From assembly GCA_021324825.1 (NCBI GenBank), contig JAJPII010000020.1:30665-94664 (forward strand): a stretch of DNA of 64,000 bases, given 5' to 3'. This stretch comes from Spartobacteria bacterium. GTDB taxonomy: Bacteria; Verrucomicrobiota; Verrucomicrobiia; Chthoniobacterales; Chthoniobacteraceae. A program made the translations under genes and the position numbers. The notes under the pieces were generated by a model. That model ran no database searches. It saw only the letters and a list, made by a program, of their open reading frames with translations, and had not been told where the DNA came from. How positions within the stretch are numbered: position 1 is the first letter of the stretch; every line of letters starts with the position of its first letter. This document shows, in pieces, positions 52,213 to 61,351 of this stretch.

Positions 52213-53252
52213 TCCCGCGCGTAAATCTGCGACTCCGCGGGGACGATGGCAATCTTCATCTTCTCGACGCCGCGGAGGATGGAGACGGTCGTCTTTTCCT
52301 CGATCCGCGCCAGGGTCAGCAACCGGTGCAAGTCGTCGATGCTGGTCACCGGCTTCTCGTCAAACCCGACGACGACGTCGCCTTCCCGCAACCCGGCGCG
52401 CTCCGCGGGGCTGTTCGCCTCGATGGAGACCACCAGGATTCCGTTCTCATGCGCGAGGTTGTGAAACCGCGCCACCCGGCGCAGCAGCGGCACGTTCTGC
52501 CCGCCCACGCCGATGTAACCGCGACGCACGCGCCCGTCCCGCATCAGGAGATTGACGACGAACTTCACCGTATTGATGGCGATTGCGAAGCAGAGCCCCT
52601 GCGCGGGGAGGATGGTTGCGGTGTTGACTCCCACCACTTCGCCGCGCGAATTGACGAGCGGGCCGCCGGAGTTGCCCGGATTAAGAGCCGCATCGGTCTG
52701 GATGATGTTGTCCATCAACCGTCCCGAATAGGCGCGCAATGAACGGCCCACCGCGCTCACAACTCCGGCGGTGACGGTGCGCTGAAAGCCGTACGGGCTG
52801 CCGATCGCGACCACAAGCTGGCCGACCAGAAGCTCGTCAGAATCCCCAAGAGCGGCGGGCACGAGATTGTCCGCGCCGATGCGGATGACGCCGATATCCG
52901 TATCCGGGTCATCCCCGATGAGGGTGGCCGAGGATTTCCGGCCATCGGCGAGAGTCACCACCAGCCGCGACGCGCCGTGGACGACGTGGCTGTTCGTGAT
53001 GACAAAGCCGTCCGGGGTGAGGACAAAGCCGGAGCCGCTTCCGCCGCGGCTCTCGCGGTCGCCGTTTGGCTGCGGCCCCTCGCGGGCGGTCACTTCTATG
53101 TTCACGACGCACGGGCTGACCCTGCCTGCCGCGCCCACAACGGCGCTGGAATAGGCGTCGAGCAACTCGCCCTCTTCGGCGGCTGGAAAACGGGGGACGC
53201 CCGCCGGGTTCGCCACCCCTTCATTGAGAAGGGGGCTGAAAATGGGATCCAT
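52209..53252 (-). CDS. HtrA/DegP-like serine protease with PDZ domain, no signal peptide
   Basis: 347 residues. Catalytic triad His89 (ITNSHVVHG), Asp119 (DTDIGVIRI) and Ser195 (NPGNSGGPLV) of the S1C trypsin-like family, followed by one PDZ domain (GILVVSIEANSPAERAGLRE, residues about 265-335). Unlike typical DegP/DegQ there is no recognisable signal peptide or anchor, so it may act in the cytoplasm or have a wrongly placed start upstream. It is the first gene of the run HtrA, esterase, recF, secreted protein. Confidence 0.88.
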   Translation of the reverse strand: MDPIFSPLLNEGVANPAGVPRFPAAEEGELLDAYSSAVVGAAGRVSPCVVNIEVTAREGPQPNGDRESRGGSGSGFVLTPDGFVITNSHVVHGASRLVVTLADGRKSSATLIGDDPDTDIGVIRIGADNLVPAALGDSDELLVGQLVVAIGSPYGFQRTVTAGVVSAVGRSLRAYSGRLMDNIIQTDAALNPGNSGGPLVNSRGEVVGVNTATILPAQGLCFAIAINTVKFVVNLLMRDGRVRRGYIGVGGQNVPLLRRVARFHNLAHENGILVVSIEANSPAERAGLREGDVVVGFDEKPVTSIDDLHRLLTLARIEEKTTVSILRGVEKMKIAIVPAESQIYARE

Positions 53253-53291
53253 GGATGAAGTCTCCGGCGTTTTTGGAAAATGGCAAACGCC

Positions 53292-54596
53292 TCAGCGCCT
53301 TCTCTCCGCGTAGAGCCGCGCCAGTTCGCGCCGGCTGACCTTGCCGCGTTCGTTGCTGGGAATCCGCTCCACCAACCAGATGTCCTTGGGCGTTTGCCAG
53401 GCGCTGAGGCGCTCGTGACAGAAGCGGAGGAGGTCGCCCGCCGCGCACCCGTTCTCCGCCACCACGCACGCGACCGGCTCCTCGTTGCGCAGGGGGGAAG
53501 GCGTCCCGAACACCACCGCCTCCCGCACGCCGGGGAATTCCGCCAGCCGCGCTTCGACTTCCAGCGGGTTCAGCTTCCTCCCGGCGACGTTGATGATGTC
53601 GGAAACCCTTCCCTCGAGCGACATCCCGCGTTCATGCACCGCGACGAGATCGCCCGGAATAAAGCGTCCTTGTCCCAGCACCGAGGGGTCGGTCTCCGGG
53701 AAATAACCGTCGCCCACCGCCGCGCTTCTCACCTCTATCATCGAGGATTCCAACGGCGTGATCTGGACGTTCCGCATCGGCTGGAGGTTCCCGTCGTAAT
53801 CAAGGTCTTCGGAGCGGTCGTACGCGATGCCCCCGCATTCCGACGCGCCGTAGAACGAGTGGATCTTCCGGTGAAATTTTCCCGAAAAACCAAGGCCTGC
53901 GCTCTTTGTCAAAGGCGCGCCCGCCGAGATGCACAATCGCAACGAAGGCAGGGCGGGCACATTCTCCATCCCGGCGAACGCCCGGTAAAAGACGGGCATC
54001 CCCGGCAGGACGGTCGCCCCGGTTTGCTCCAGGCCGGAAAGAATGGCGCGCGGCAGCCGGTCCTCGGACGCGACGAGAGGGACGCCCCGGCACAGCAGCG
54101 GCGTCATCAAATTGCTGAACCCGTACGAATGGGAAAACGGGATGACGCCGAAGTTGAGATCCCCGGACGCGATGCCCATCGTCTCGCAAATATTGTCGCA
54201 ATCGGCGACGAGTTGATCGAGATGGAACCGGATCGCCCGCGGCGCGGCGGTGGTGCCGGAAGTCAGCTTCAAAAACTCTGGCCGCCGCTCGCCGGGAATC
54301 GGCGGGATAACGCGCGGTTCCAGCCAGTCCGCGCCCGCGCTTTCCCCGAGCGGAAGGGGAATGAGCCGAAGCCGTATGCACGCCAGCAGCCGCGCGGGCC
54401 ACGAGGGTTTATTCCCCGCGCGGATGGCGATGACCGACCCGGGCGGATGAACCCGCAGCCGCTCCGCGAAGCTCGCGGATTCCGTTTCAATATCCGCGAA
54501 CGTCCGCAGCTTCTCCCCGTCCGGCGCGTAAATGGCCGGGAGGGCGCTCTTCTCCCGGAGAACGCCCAGCCATCGCTCAAGAAAAAGGGATTTCAT
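53292..54596 (-). CDS. Adenylate-forming enzyme (AMP-dependent acyl-CoA synthetase-like)
   Basis: About 434 residues with the P-loop [16 protein letters not shown], substrate region [16 protein letters not shown], core [32 protein letters not shown] and a C-terminal Lys segment [10 protein letters not shown]. Family members activate a carboxylic acid with ATP and pass it to CoA or a carrier protein. The substrate pocket cannot be predicted. ATG 54596 is used; an ATG at 54641 is an alternative that would overlap the divergent rpmE start. A perfect AAGGAGG (minus strand, about 54628-54634) lies between them but is too far from 54596 to be its ribosome site. Confidence 0.85.
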   Translation of the reverse strand: MKSLFLERWLGVLREKSALPAIYAPDGEKLRTFADIETESASFAERLRVHPPGSVIAIRAGNKPSWPARLLACIRLRLIPLPLGESAGADWLEPRVIPPIPGERRPEFLKLTSGTTAAPRAIRFHLDQLVADCDNICETMGIASGDLNFGVIPFSHSYGFSNLMTPLLCRGVPLVASEDRLPRAILSGLEQTGATVLPGMPVFYRAFAGMENVPALPSLRLCISAGAPLTKSAGLGFSGKFHRKIHSFYGASECGGIAYDRSEDLDYDGNLQPMRNVQITPLESSMIEVRSAAVGDGYFPETDPSVLGQGRFIPGDLVAVHERGMSLEGRVSDIINVAGRKLNPLEVEARLAEFPGVREAVVFGTPSPLRNEEPVACVVAENGCAAGDLLRFCHERLSAWQTPKDIWLVERIPSNERGKVSRRELARLYAERRR

Positions 54597-54639
54597 TTGC
54601 AGAAAAAAGGAAAGCGAGTATTTTCCATCCTCCTTAGCC

Positions 54640-54864
54640 ATGAAAGCAGATATTCATCCCCGGTACGTCGAATCGCTCATCTCCTGCGCCTGCGGCACGG
54701 TTTACAAGACCCGTTCGACGAAGAAGGAGATTCGGATCGGCATCTGCGCGGCCTGCCACCCCTTCTTCACGGGCGAGCAGAAGTTCGTGGACACCGCCGG
54801 GCGCGTCGAGAAATTCGCGCGCCGCTACGGCAGCACCAAGGCCGCGCGCGCCGGACGCAAATAG
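54640..54864 (+). CDS. rpmE: 50S ribosomal protein L31
   Basis: 74 residues, the zinc-containing type: Cys16, Cys18, Cys36 and Cys39 ([17 protein letters not shown]), with KADIHPRYV near the start and [17 protein letters not shown] near the end. It is a structural protein of the large subunit and a zinc store. There is no Shine-Dalgarno sequence before the ATG; the region CATCCTCCTTAG is its complement. It is followed 48 bases later by prfA, the order often seen in bacteria. Confidence 0.95.
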   Translation: MKADIHPRYVESLISCACGTVYKTRSTKKEIRIGICAACHPFFTGEQKFVDTAGRVEKFARRYGSTKAARAGRK

Positions 54865-54912
54865 CCTTCGGCAAGCGTGCCGCCCGCCCCGCGGGGGCGC
54901 GGCTTTTCCGCG

Positions 54913-55980
54913 ATGGACTTCGAGCCTCTCATCAAGAAAAAGGCGGAGCGTTTCCGCGAACTGGAGGCGGAGATTTCCTCTCCCGCCTTCTTCGAGAACC
55001 CGCAACGGGCGAGAGAGCTTTTGCGCGAGCACGCCCGTGTAAAGGAATTGCTCGCTCGGCATGAGGAATACGGGAAGGCGGCCGTCGAGCTTCGGGAAAA
55101 CCAAGCGCTCGCCAAGTCGGATGATCCCGAGATGGCCGGCATGGCGCGCGAGGAAATCCCGGCGCTTGAAAAAAAGATAGCCGACTCCGAGCTCGGCATC
55201 CAGATGGCGCTGCTCCCGCCCGAGCCGGGCGAAGACAAGGACGCCATCGTGGAAATACGCGCCGGGACGGGCGGCAGCGAAGCGGCGCTCTTCGCGGCGG
55301 ACCTGCACCGGATGTATACGCGCTACGCGGAGAACCGCGGCTGGAAAGTCGAGCCGATGGAATCCAGCCCCTCCGAACTGGGCGGGCTGAAGGACATCAC
55401 CTTCCGCGTCGCGGGCGATTCGGTCTTCCGCCAGATCCGTTATGAAAGCGGCGTTCACCGCGTCCAGCGCGTCCCGGCGACGGAGGCGCAAGGCCGCATC
55501 CACACCTCGACCGCCACGGTCGCCGTGCTGCCGGAAGCCGAGGAAATCGATATCGAACTGCGTCCCGAGGATTTGCGGATCGAGGTTTGCCGTTCCGGCG
55601 GGCCGGGGGGCCAGGGCGTCAACACCACCGACTCCGCCGTGCAGGTGCTGCACATCCCCACGGGGAGGATCGTGCGCTGCCAGGACGGCCGCAGCCAGCA
55701 AAAGAACAAGGAGAAGGCGCTCAGCATCCTCCGCTCCCGCCTGCTGGAGGAAAAACAGCGCGAGGAGGCCGAGAAATATTCCGCCCAGCGCAGGAGCCTC
55801 ATCGGCTCGGGCGGGCGCGAGGAAAAGGTGCGCACCTACAACTTCCCGCAGAACCGCGTCACCGACCACCGGATCGGCCTGACGCTCTATAACCTGGACC
55901 GCTTCATCCAGGGCGACATCGACGAAATGGTCGATGCGTTGCAGGCCGGCGACATGGAACAGCGGCTCAAGGAAGCCTGA
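54913..55980 (+). CDS. prfA: Peptide chain release factor 1
   Basis: About 355 residues. GGQ motif in GGPGGQGVNTTDSA near residue 232, which positions water for peptidyl-tRNA hydrolysis. The RF1-type recognition region RVPATEAQGRIHTSTATVAV identifies UAA/UAG reading rather than RF2. Start ATG 54913 (MDFEPLIKKKAERFRELE) fits the family. The usual neighbour prmC is absent here. Convergent with an RNase H-like gene. Confidence 0.96.
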   Translation: MDFEPLIKKKAERFRELEAEISSPAFFENPQRARELLREHARVKELLARHEEYGKAAVELRENQALAKSDDPEMAGMAREEIPALEKKIADSELGIQMALLPPEPGEDKDAIVEIRAGTGGSEAALFAADLHRMYTRYAENRGWKVEPMESSPSELGGLKDITFRVAGDSVFRQIRYESGVHRVQRVPATEAQGRIHTSTATVAVLPEAEEIDIELRPEDLRIEVCRSGGPGGQGVNTTDSAVQVLHIPTGRIVRCQDGRSQQKNKEKALSILRSRLLEEKQREEAEKYSAQRRSLIGSGGREEKVRTYNFPQNRVTDHRIGLTLYNLDRFIQGDIDEMVDALQAGDMEQRLKEA

Positions 55981-55986
55981 GGCAAG

Positions 55987-56535
55987 TCAGTTCCACTCGA
56001 TCTCGACCCGGCGGCGCTGGGCGAAACGGTCGTTGTAAAAGAGTTCTTTGTTTTTACAGCCGTACTCGTGGAGCATCCGGGTCACCTTCACGTCGATGCA
56101 GCAATACTCCGCGATCTCCAGCAGCCGGCCTTCGCGCCACCACTTGATGGCCTCCATGCCGTCGCCGCTCTTGCCCGCGCCGATGGTCGCCTTCGCGAGG
56201 GCGTCCAGGGCGAGCCGATGGCCGAGTTTTTTCTCGATCTCGACCAGCATGTCGAGCGTGGGAATATGGTGTTTCAAATCCAGGATGGTGTAGCCCATGA
56301 GGACTTCGTAATCGAAATGAAGGATGTTGTACCCAATGACGAGATCGGCCTTGAGCAGCTCTTCCACCAGCGCGTTGACCCGCTTTTCTCCGTATATCCT
56401 GTATTCGCCGCTCGCCGTGCTGTACGTGACGGCCAGCGACATCCCCATGTTTTGCTTGCAATCCCACCCACCGGCGTCGTTCGACGTGCGTTGCGTCTCA
56501 AGGTCGAAATAGACGATGTTCCGGGGCATCGGCAT
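55987..56535 (-). CDS. DnaQ/RNase H-like 3'-5' exonuclease family protein
   Basis: About 182 residues. Exonuclease motifs are NIVYFDLETQRTS (Exo I, Asp and Glu), LVIGYNILHFDYEVLMG (Exo II) and YCCIDVKVTRMLHEYG (Exo III with Asp), consistent with the DEDD superfamily fold. Short and without other domains; relatives are fused to helicases in some bacteria. Start choice is between ATG 56535 and 56529; the longer frame to 56574 overlaps queA's start. Divergent from queA with about 37 bases between starts. Confidence 0.75.
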   Translation of the reverse strand: MPMPRNIVYFDLETQRTSNDAGGWDCKQNMGMSLAVTYSTASGEYRIYGEKRVNALVEELLKADLVIGYNILHFDYEVLMGYTILDLKHHIPTLDMLVEIEKKLGHRLALDALAKATIGAGKSGDGMEAIKWWREGRLLEIAEYCCIDVKVTRMLHEYGCKNKELFYNDRFAQRRRVEIEWN

Positions 56536-56572
56536 GTTGTAAAAAATCCGGGCTGACTTTTCAAGCGACGCC

Positions 56573-57520
56573 ATGACTCTCTCGGACTATGATTTCCAGC
56601 TGCCGCGGGAATTGATCGCGGGCCGGCCCGCTCCCCGCCGGCAGGACGCGCGCATGATGATCCTGGATCGCGGGCGCGGGACGATGGAGCACGCCCGGTT
56701 CGGGGATTTTCCGGGCCTGGTCGGACCGGACGCCCTCGTGGTTCTCAATGACACCAAGGTCATCCCCGCGCGCATCTTCTCGGACGACGGGCGGACGGAA
56801 CTTCTCCTGCTGGAGCCGGTTGGGGAAAATGTCTGGAAATGCCTGGTTCGTCCGGGACGAAGGAATGCGCTGACCGTGGCGGGCGGCGCGGCGGAGGTTG
56901 TGGAAACCCTGCCGGACGGCGAACGGCTCGTCCGTTTCGCGGAGAAGCTGGACCTGGAAAAATCGGGGCATGTCCCCTTGCCGCCCTACCTGCGCCGCGC
57001 GAGCGACGCGGAGGACGCGGAGCGTTACCAGACCGTTTATGCGCGCAACGCGGGCGCCGTCGCCGCGCCGACCGCGGGCCTTCACTTCACCCCGGAAATC
57101 ATCGCGGCCTTGCGGTGCGCGTTCGTCACGCTTCACGTAGGCCCGGGGACGTTCAAGCCCGTGAAGACCGAGTCGCTCGAAGACCACAAGATGCATTCCG
57201 AACGGTATTCCGTGACCGAAGAGGCGGCGGCGGCGATCAACGCAGCCCAACGGCTCGTCGCGGTCGGCACGACGACGGTTCGCGTGCTGGAGTCGCGCCC
57301 TTTCCGCGCGGGCGAAGGACGCACGGACATTTTCATCTATCCGCCGTTCGAGTTCCGGATGGCGGATGCGCTGCTGACGAATTTCCACCTGCCAAAGTCC
57401 ACGCTCCTCCTGCTGGTAAGCGCCTTCGCGGGCAGGGAATTCGTCCTCGAAGCCTACGCCAGGGCCGTCGAGGCGGGTTACCGTTTCTACAGCTACGGCG
57501 ACTGCATGTTCATCCGGTGA
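56573..57520 (+). CDS. queA: tRNA ribosyltransferase-isomerase (QueA)
   Basis: 315 residues. Adds the epoxyqueuosine group from SAM to preQ1-modified tRNA. Family blocks: LSDYDFQLPRELIAGRPAP, VLNDTKVIPARIF, TVYARNAGAVAAPTAGLHFT, FVTLHVGPGTFKPVKTE, VGTTTVRVLES and LTNFHLPKSTLLLLVSAF. With queE and queD at 43-44 kb it shows the organism makes queuosine, though the genes are not clustered. ATG 56573 begins the family N-terminus. It overlaps the convergent UDG gene by 28 bases. Confidence 0.96.
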   Translation: MTLSDYDFQLPRELIAGRPAPRRQDARMMILDRGRGTMEHARFGDFPGLVGPDALVVLNDTKVIPARIFSDDGRTELLLLEPVGENVWKCLVRPGRRNALTVAGGAAEVVETLPDGERLVRFAEKLDLEKSGHVPLPPYLRRASDAEDAERYQTVYARNAGAVAAPTAGLHFTPEIIAALRCAFVTLHVGPGTFKPVKTESLEDHKMHSERYSVTEEAAAAINAAQRLVAVGTTTVRVLESRPFRAGEGRTDIFIYPPFEFRMADALLTNFHLPKSTLLLLVSAFAGREFVLEAYARAVEAGYRFYSYGDCMFIR

Positions 57521-58110
57521 GTTTTCGCGAAGGCGGGATGCTTCACGATCCGCCCGAGCGCTTCCGCCAGCAACGATTTGCCCGGCTCGACCCGGTGCCA
57601 CGGCGAGGCGCCGGAGGGATGCGGCAGCGGAATCACGTCGAACCGGCAGCCGTGAAGCGTCACGGGAAATTGCTTCCCTATCACGTCCGCCAGTTTCTCG
57701 AAAGGGATGAACCTTGCGATGGCAAGCCGTCCCACCGGGATGACCAGCGCGGGCCGGAGAATCTCGATCTCCCGCCGCAACCATCGCGAGCAGTTTCCCA
57801 CTTCCGACGGGTCGGGCACGCGGTCGCCCCCGGCGGCGGTCTTTCCCGGGAAGCAGCGGCACACCGCGGCCATATAGACGGACGCGCGGAAACCGGCTTC
57901 GCCCAGCCCGCACGCCTTTTCAAACCAGCCAAAAAGGGTGCGGCCCGCCGTCCACGCAAAGGGGCGGCCCGCTATCGGCTCCTTGCTGCCGGGGGCCTGG
58001 CCGACAAGGATGACCTTGCTGACGACGGGCCCGCCGGAGACGGGCGGCCCCTGCATCCGCGGACAGAGGACGCAAGCGCGCAGTTGCGCCACGTGGCCGC
58101 GGAGGCTCAT
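57493..58110 (-). CDS. Uracil-DNA glycosylase family protein (iron-sulfur type)
   Basis: 205 residues. Cys13 and Cys16 (ACVLCPRM) plus later Cys residues (AAVCRCFPGK, GNCSRWLRRE) fit a 4Fe-4S UDG of family 4/5. Motif A is VILVGQAPGSKEPIAGRPF, and the DNA-binding motif is IPLPHPSGAS. It removes uracil from DNA. The start codon lies in the ATGA overlap with fmt. Exact family (4 versus 5) is not decidable from the sequence alone. Convergent with queA. Confidence 0.87.
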   Translation of the reverse strand: MSLRGHVAQLRACVLCPRMQGPPVSGGPVVSKVILVGQAPGSKEPIAGRPFAWTAGRTLFGWFEKACGLGEAGFRASVYMAAVCRCFPGKTAAGGDRVPDPSEVGNCSRWLRREIEILRPALVIPVGRLAIARFIPFEKLADVIGKQFPVTLHGCRFDVIPLPHPSGASPWHRVEPGKSLLAEALGRIVKHPAFAKTHRMNMQSP

Positions 58111-59027
58111 AATACCGCGCCGGGCTCAACGGGATGGCCGAGGAGAAAATCCCGGGCGCTCATGCGCTTCTTGCCCTCGAGCTGGATGTCGCGCAGAAGC
58201 AGGCCGCCTTCCCCGGCGGCAACCAGGATTCCGTGTTTGTCCGCGCGGAGAATTTCGCCGGGTTTGCCCGGGCATTTCCGGCAGCCGATGGCGCCGAATA
58301 TCTTCAGGATGCGCCCGCCAAGGACCGTATGCGCGGCGGGCCACGGATTCATCGCGCGGATTTTTCTCTCGATCTGAACCTGCGGGGCGCTCCAGTCGAC
58401 GCGGCCGCTCTCGCGGGTGAGCTTTGGAGAATAGGTGGCCGCCGCGGCGTCCTGCGGCTCACGCGGGGCGTTTCCCGCTTGCAGGAGCGCGAGCGCGTCC
58501 GCAAGCGCTGCGGGGGCAAGCAAAGCCAGGCGGTCGTGCAGGGATCCCGCGGTGTCGCGGCGAAGGATGGGAAGCTCCTTGCGCAAAAGGATGTCGCCCG
58601 TGTCGAGGCCTTCGTCGATATACATGACGGTGACGCCCGTGCGCGCGTCCCCCTCCGAAAGCGCTGCCTGGATGGGCGCGGCGCCGCGATGGCGCGGCAG
58701 GAGCGAGGCGTGGAGATTCAGGCAGGCCATCGCAGGCACGCGCAGCAACTCGCCCGGGAGTATCTGCCCGTAGGCCATGACGACGATGACATCCGGGCGA
58801 AGAGAGCGGGCCTGCTCCACGGCGGCCGGCTCGCGGATGCGCTTCGGCTGGAAAACGGGCGTGCCGCGCCGCAGGGCGAGTTCCTTTATCGGCGAGGCGA
58901 GAAGCCGTTGCGAGCGGCCCGCGGGTTTGTCGGGCTGGGTTATGACGCCGGCGACGGAATGCCCGCGCAAAAGCGTCTCCAGCGCCGGAACGCCGATGCC
59001 GCCCGTGCCGATGAAGAGAATCCGCAC
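58107..59027 (-). CDS. fmt: Methionyl-tRNA formyltransferase
   Basis: 306 residues. N-terminal RILFIGTGGIGVPALETLL, formyl-donor motif LNLHASLLPRHRGAAPIQAA, DTGDILLRKELP and a C-terminal tRNA-binding domain (ESGRVDWSAPQVQIERKIRA, NPWPAAHT). It formylates initiator Met-tRNA. It overlaps the UDG gene by ATGA. Peptide deformylase is not adjacent, unlike in many genomes. Confidence 0.95.
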   Translation of the reverse strand: MRILFIGTGGIGVPALETLLRGHSVAGVITQPDKPAGRSQRLLASPIKELALRRGTPVFQPKRIREPAAVEQARSLRPDVIVVMAYGQILPGELLRVPAMACLNLHASLLPRHRGAAPIQAALSEGDARTGVTVMYIDEGLDTGDILLRKELPILRRDTAGSLHDRLALLAPAALADALALLQAGNAPREPQDAAAATYSPKLTRESGRVDWSAPQVQIERKIRAMNPWPAAHTVLGGRILKIFGAIGCRKCPGKPGEILRADKHGILVAAGEGGLLLRDIQLEGKKRMSARDFLLGHPVEPGAVL

Positions 59028-59031
59028 AGAC

Positions 59032-59280
59032 TCAGGGGAGGAACAAGCCCGGCGCGCGCGCGCTTTGGGCGCGGCGGGCGGCGGCGGCCTGGCTCATCAG
59101 CTTGTCGCCGGCGGTGACTTCCTTGCTCCCGAGCGAGGAGGCGCACCCCGTGCAAAGGTAGTCGTAGATTTCCTTGTCCGGCAGGACGAGGAGGAGGCGT
59201 TCGCGGACGGGCATCGCGGCTTTGCACCGGTTGCAGTAAAGAGAGGAGGCCCGGAGGTTTTCGAATTGGCGCGCGCTCAT
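59032..59280 (-). CDS. Small zinc-ribbon-like protein
   Basis: 82 residues with two CxxC pairs, YCNRCKAAMPVRERLLLV and DYLCTGCASSLGS, likely to bind one zinc. The remainder is a short helical tail. It sits between fmt and a GT9 transferase, all on the minus strand. Start ATG 59280 gives SARQFENLRASSLYCNRC. I do not recognise the family. The longer frame to 59688 is antisense to the GT9 gene. Confidence 0.65.
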   Translation of the reverse strand: MSARQFENLRASSLYCNRCKAAMPVRERLLLVLPDKEIYDYLCTGCASSLGSKEVTAGDKLMSQAAAARRAQSARAPGLFLP

Positions 59281-59294
59281 AGGGAGGAGAAAAC

Positions 59295-60227
59295 TTAGCT
59301 TTCCCCGGCGAAAAAGCCAGCGCTTATGGCTTGTTTGACGGCGGCGAGTTCCAGGTTTTCCATCGAGCCGCCCGGCGCGCGAACGACCTGGACGCCCGGA
59401 TTGGCGGGCGCCCAGACTTCGGGATCGGTGGGGCCGAAGAGGAGGATGCACCGCGTCTGGACGGCGGCCGCGAGATGGGAGACGCCGCTGTCGTGGCCAA
59501 GAAAGAACGAACATCGCTCGATGAGCGCGGCGACGTGGCAGAGCGGGAGGCGGCGGGCGATTTTCACCGGCGCGGCGCGTTCCAGGGCGAAGAGGCGCTC
59601 CTCGTCGGCCTCGCCCCCGACGAGAAGGAGCGAAGCCTCCTTGGAGACGAGCCACCGGCAAAGAGCGATCCAATTTTCCAGGGGCCAATTCTTGCGTTCG
59701 CCGCCGCTGCCGGGGTGGACTGCCACGACGGGTGAACGGATATTTCCCAGGAAACCGGACGCAAAAGCACGGTCTTCCGGCGACGGATACAACCTGGCCG
59801 CCGGGTCTTCGAGGTAGAGCGCCATCGACTGGAGCGGGCGGGCGAGTTGACAGGAGGCGTGCTGCGAATCGTCAATCCTGGGGGAAGCGGCAATGAAATT
59901 TTTGACGCCGCAACGGCGAAGGTTGTTTTCAAAAATGTGATCCGGGTCGAAGAGGTAGCTCACGACTTGCTGGAAGCCGCCGAAGAATTCCACGAGATCG
60001 GGCGCGAGCTCCGCGTTGGGGATGAAGAAGGACGCCAGGGCGGCGTATTCGATGGAGCGGGAGCCTTCCGCGTAAAAACGGCTCTCGGCCAGGGCGACGA
60101 TGTGTTTGTAGCCCAGGATTTCAATGCGGGCCTGTGGAAAATTCTCCCGCAGAAGGCGGATGGCCGGGAGGGTCAGGATGAAGTCGCCGATGGCGCCGCC
60201 GCGGATGACGAGGATGCGCGGAGCCAT
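59295..60227 (-). CDS. Glycosyltransferase family 9 (heptosyltransferase-like)
   Basis: 310 residues. GT9 pattern: RILVIRGGAIGDFILTLPAI at the start, a nucleotide-sugar half with VAVHPGSGGERKNWPLENWI, LLLVGGEADEERL and FLGHDSGVSHLAAAV plus LLFGPTDPEVWAP. These enzymes add heptose or similar sugars to lipopolysaccharide core at the inner membrane's cytoplasmic face. Acceptor is unknown. The minus-strand lipoprotein gene lies 10 bases upstream of its start. Confidence 0.9.
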   Translation of the reverse strand: MAPRILVIRGGAIGDFILTLPAIRLLRENFPQARIEILGYKHIVALAESRFYAEGSRSIEYAALASFFIPNAELAPDLVEFFGGFQQVVSYLFDPDHIFENNLRRCGVKNFIAASPRIDDSQHASCQLARPLQSMALYLEDPAARLYPSPEDRAFASGFLGNIRSPVVAVHPGSGGERKNWPLENWIALCRWLVSKEASLLLVGGEADEERLFALERAAPVKIARRLPLCHVAALIERCSFFLGHDSGVSHLAAAVQTRCILLFGPTDPEVWAPANPGVQVVRAPGGSMENLELAAVKQAISAGFFAGES

Positions 60228-60237
60228 GGCCCGGCGG

Positions 60238-60429
60238 TCAGTAGCCGCCGGGATTGCTGTTCATGCCGGGAAATCCGTTGCCGCTCTCCCATTTCTCGGG
60301 TCGATCCCACGGGATGGTGCTGACCTGTTCATCCTGCTTGGTGTCGCTGGTCGAAGCGCAGGAGGACAGGAGAAGCCCGCCCAGTCCCAGGACCGCGAAC
60401 GCCAGAAGTTTTCCGACCCTTCTCCCCAT
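60238..60429 (-). CDS. Small lipoprotein
   Basis: 63 residues with a clear lipoprotein signal (LLAFAVLGLGGLLLSSCAST, cleavage before Cys24). The mature part is about 40 residues of disordered, Pro/Gly-rich sequence (PWDRPEKWESGNGFPGMNSN). Location is likely the outer membrane or periplasm. Function unknown. It is between the coiled-coil membrane protein and the GT9 gene. Confidence 0.75.
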   Translation of the reverse strand: MGRRVGKLLAFAVLGLGGLLLSSCASTSDTKQDEQVSTIPWDRPEKWESGNGFPGMNSNPGGY

Positions 60430-60439
60430 AAGCCAACGG

Positions 60440-61213
60440 TTACGGAGCCGCGTAAACGACCCGGTCCCCGGGCTCGACGTGCATCCCCTTCGGCACCGAG
60501 GAAGGAACGATATCCGCTACGGAGGTGGCGGGTTCGACGGAAGTGACCTTGAGTTTGGCGACCAGGATGCCGCCGCGCTTGACCAGGAAGGGCGAGTTCA
60601 TCGTGACTCCCTGCCGATCCCCAAGGGAGACGATGACGAAGTTCCAGCTTGGCTGGACGGCGAGCACCTGGCCGGTGAGGGTGCGGGCGTATGCCAGGCT
60701 GCTGACCCTCTTGCGCTCTTTGATGTAATCATCCAGCTTGCTTTGAATTTCGGCGTTCTGTTCGGTCAGCTTCTTGTTGATCTGGTCGTTCTCCTTGACC
60801 TTGGTTTCCAACTCCTGGATCTTCGCGGCGTCCGCGGGGTTGGAGACCGTGGCGGGGCCGGCGCTCGAGGGATTCATCGAGAGCTTGTCGTTCAGCGCCT
60901 TGATCTGGGTCTGCGCATCGGCCATCTGCTTCTGGAGGTCTTCCTTGTCCTTGTTGGCGGTGTCGAGAGCGGCTTGCGTGTCGGAGAGGTTCTTGGTGAG
61001 GGCCTGCTCCTGCTGCTTCAGGGTGTCTATCTGCGAGTTCGCCGCGGTCAGGTCCGCCTTGGTCTTTGCGAGCTGCTGGTTCGCCGCGTCCCTGGCGCTT
61101 GTGACCGTGGCAAGGTTGGCGCGGATATCGCCTATCTTGGATTTAGTGAGGAAGCCGAGCACCGCCGCGAGAAGCGTGAACAGAATCGCGAAACCGAGGA
61201 AGATTTTTGCCAT
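60440..61213 (-). CDS. Membrane-anchored coiled-coil protein
   Basis: 257 residues. N-terminal hydrophobic helix (IFLGFAILFTLLAAVLGFL), then a coiled coil from about residue 30 to 165 with repeated Lys/Gln/Ala (QQLAKTKADLTAANSQIDTL, DKEDLQKQMADAQTQI), then a C-terminal beta-rich domain (GQVLAVQPSWNFVIVSLGDR, LVKRGGILVAKLKVTSVEPA) reminiscent of MreC-type or flagellar-type barrels. Probably a periplasmic scaffolding protein. Function unassigned; it is not MreC by gene context. It lies just upstream of the lipoprotein gene. Confidence 0.72.
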   Translation of the reverse strand: MAKIFLGFAILFTLLAAVLGFLTKSKIGDIRANLATVTSARDAANQQLAKTKADLTAANSQIDTLKQQEQALTKNLSDTQAALDTANKDKEDLQKQMADAQTQIKALNDKLSMNPSSAGPATVSNPADAAKIQELETKVKENDQINKKLTEQNAEIQSKLDDYIKERKRVSSLAYARTLTGQVLAVQPSWNFVIVSLGDRQGVTMNSPFLVKRGGILVAKLKVTSVEPATSVADIVPSSVPKGMHVEPGDRVVYAAP

Positions 61214-61351
61214 GTTATTGTGTCAAACCGGTGGGGAAGTAGCTGAGGGCATCCTTTTAGCCGCGCAGCCGCGCCGAATGCAAGCGCCTTTTATGCAAGA
61301 CCCCCAAAAAAATTGAAAGCCGGCGTCTGCCTCTCCCATCGGTAAAATAGA

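Noticed and set aside
53280..55064. A 594-codon plus-strand open frame spanning rpmE
   Set aside because: Antisense to the adenylate-forming enzyme, then out of frame across rpmE and prfA. Not a fusion gene.
43404..57520. queE, queD and queA as part of a 7-deazaguanine DNA-modification (dpd) island
   Set aside because: No dpd genes, restriction partners or phage genes flank them. They fit ordinary queuosine biosynthesis.
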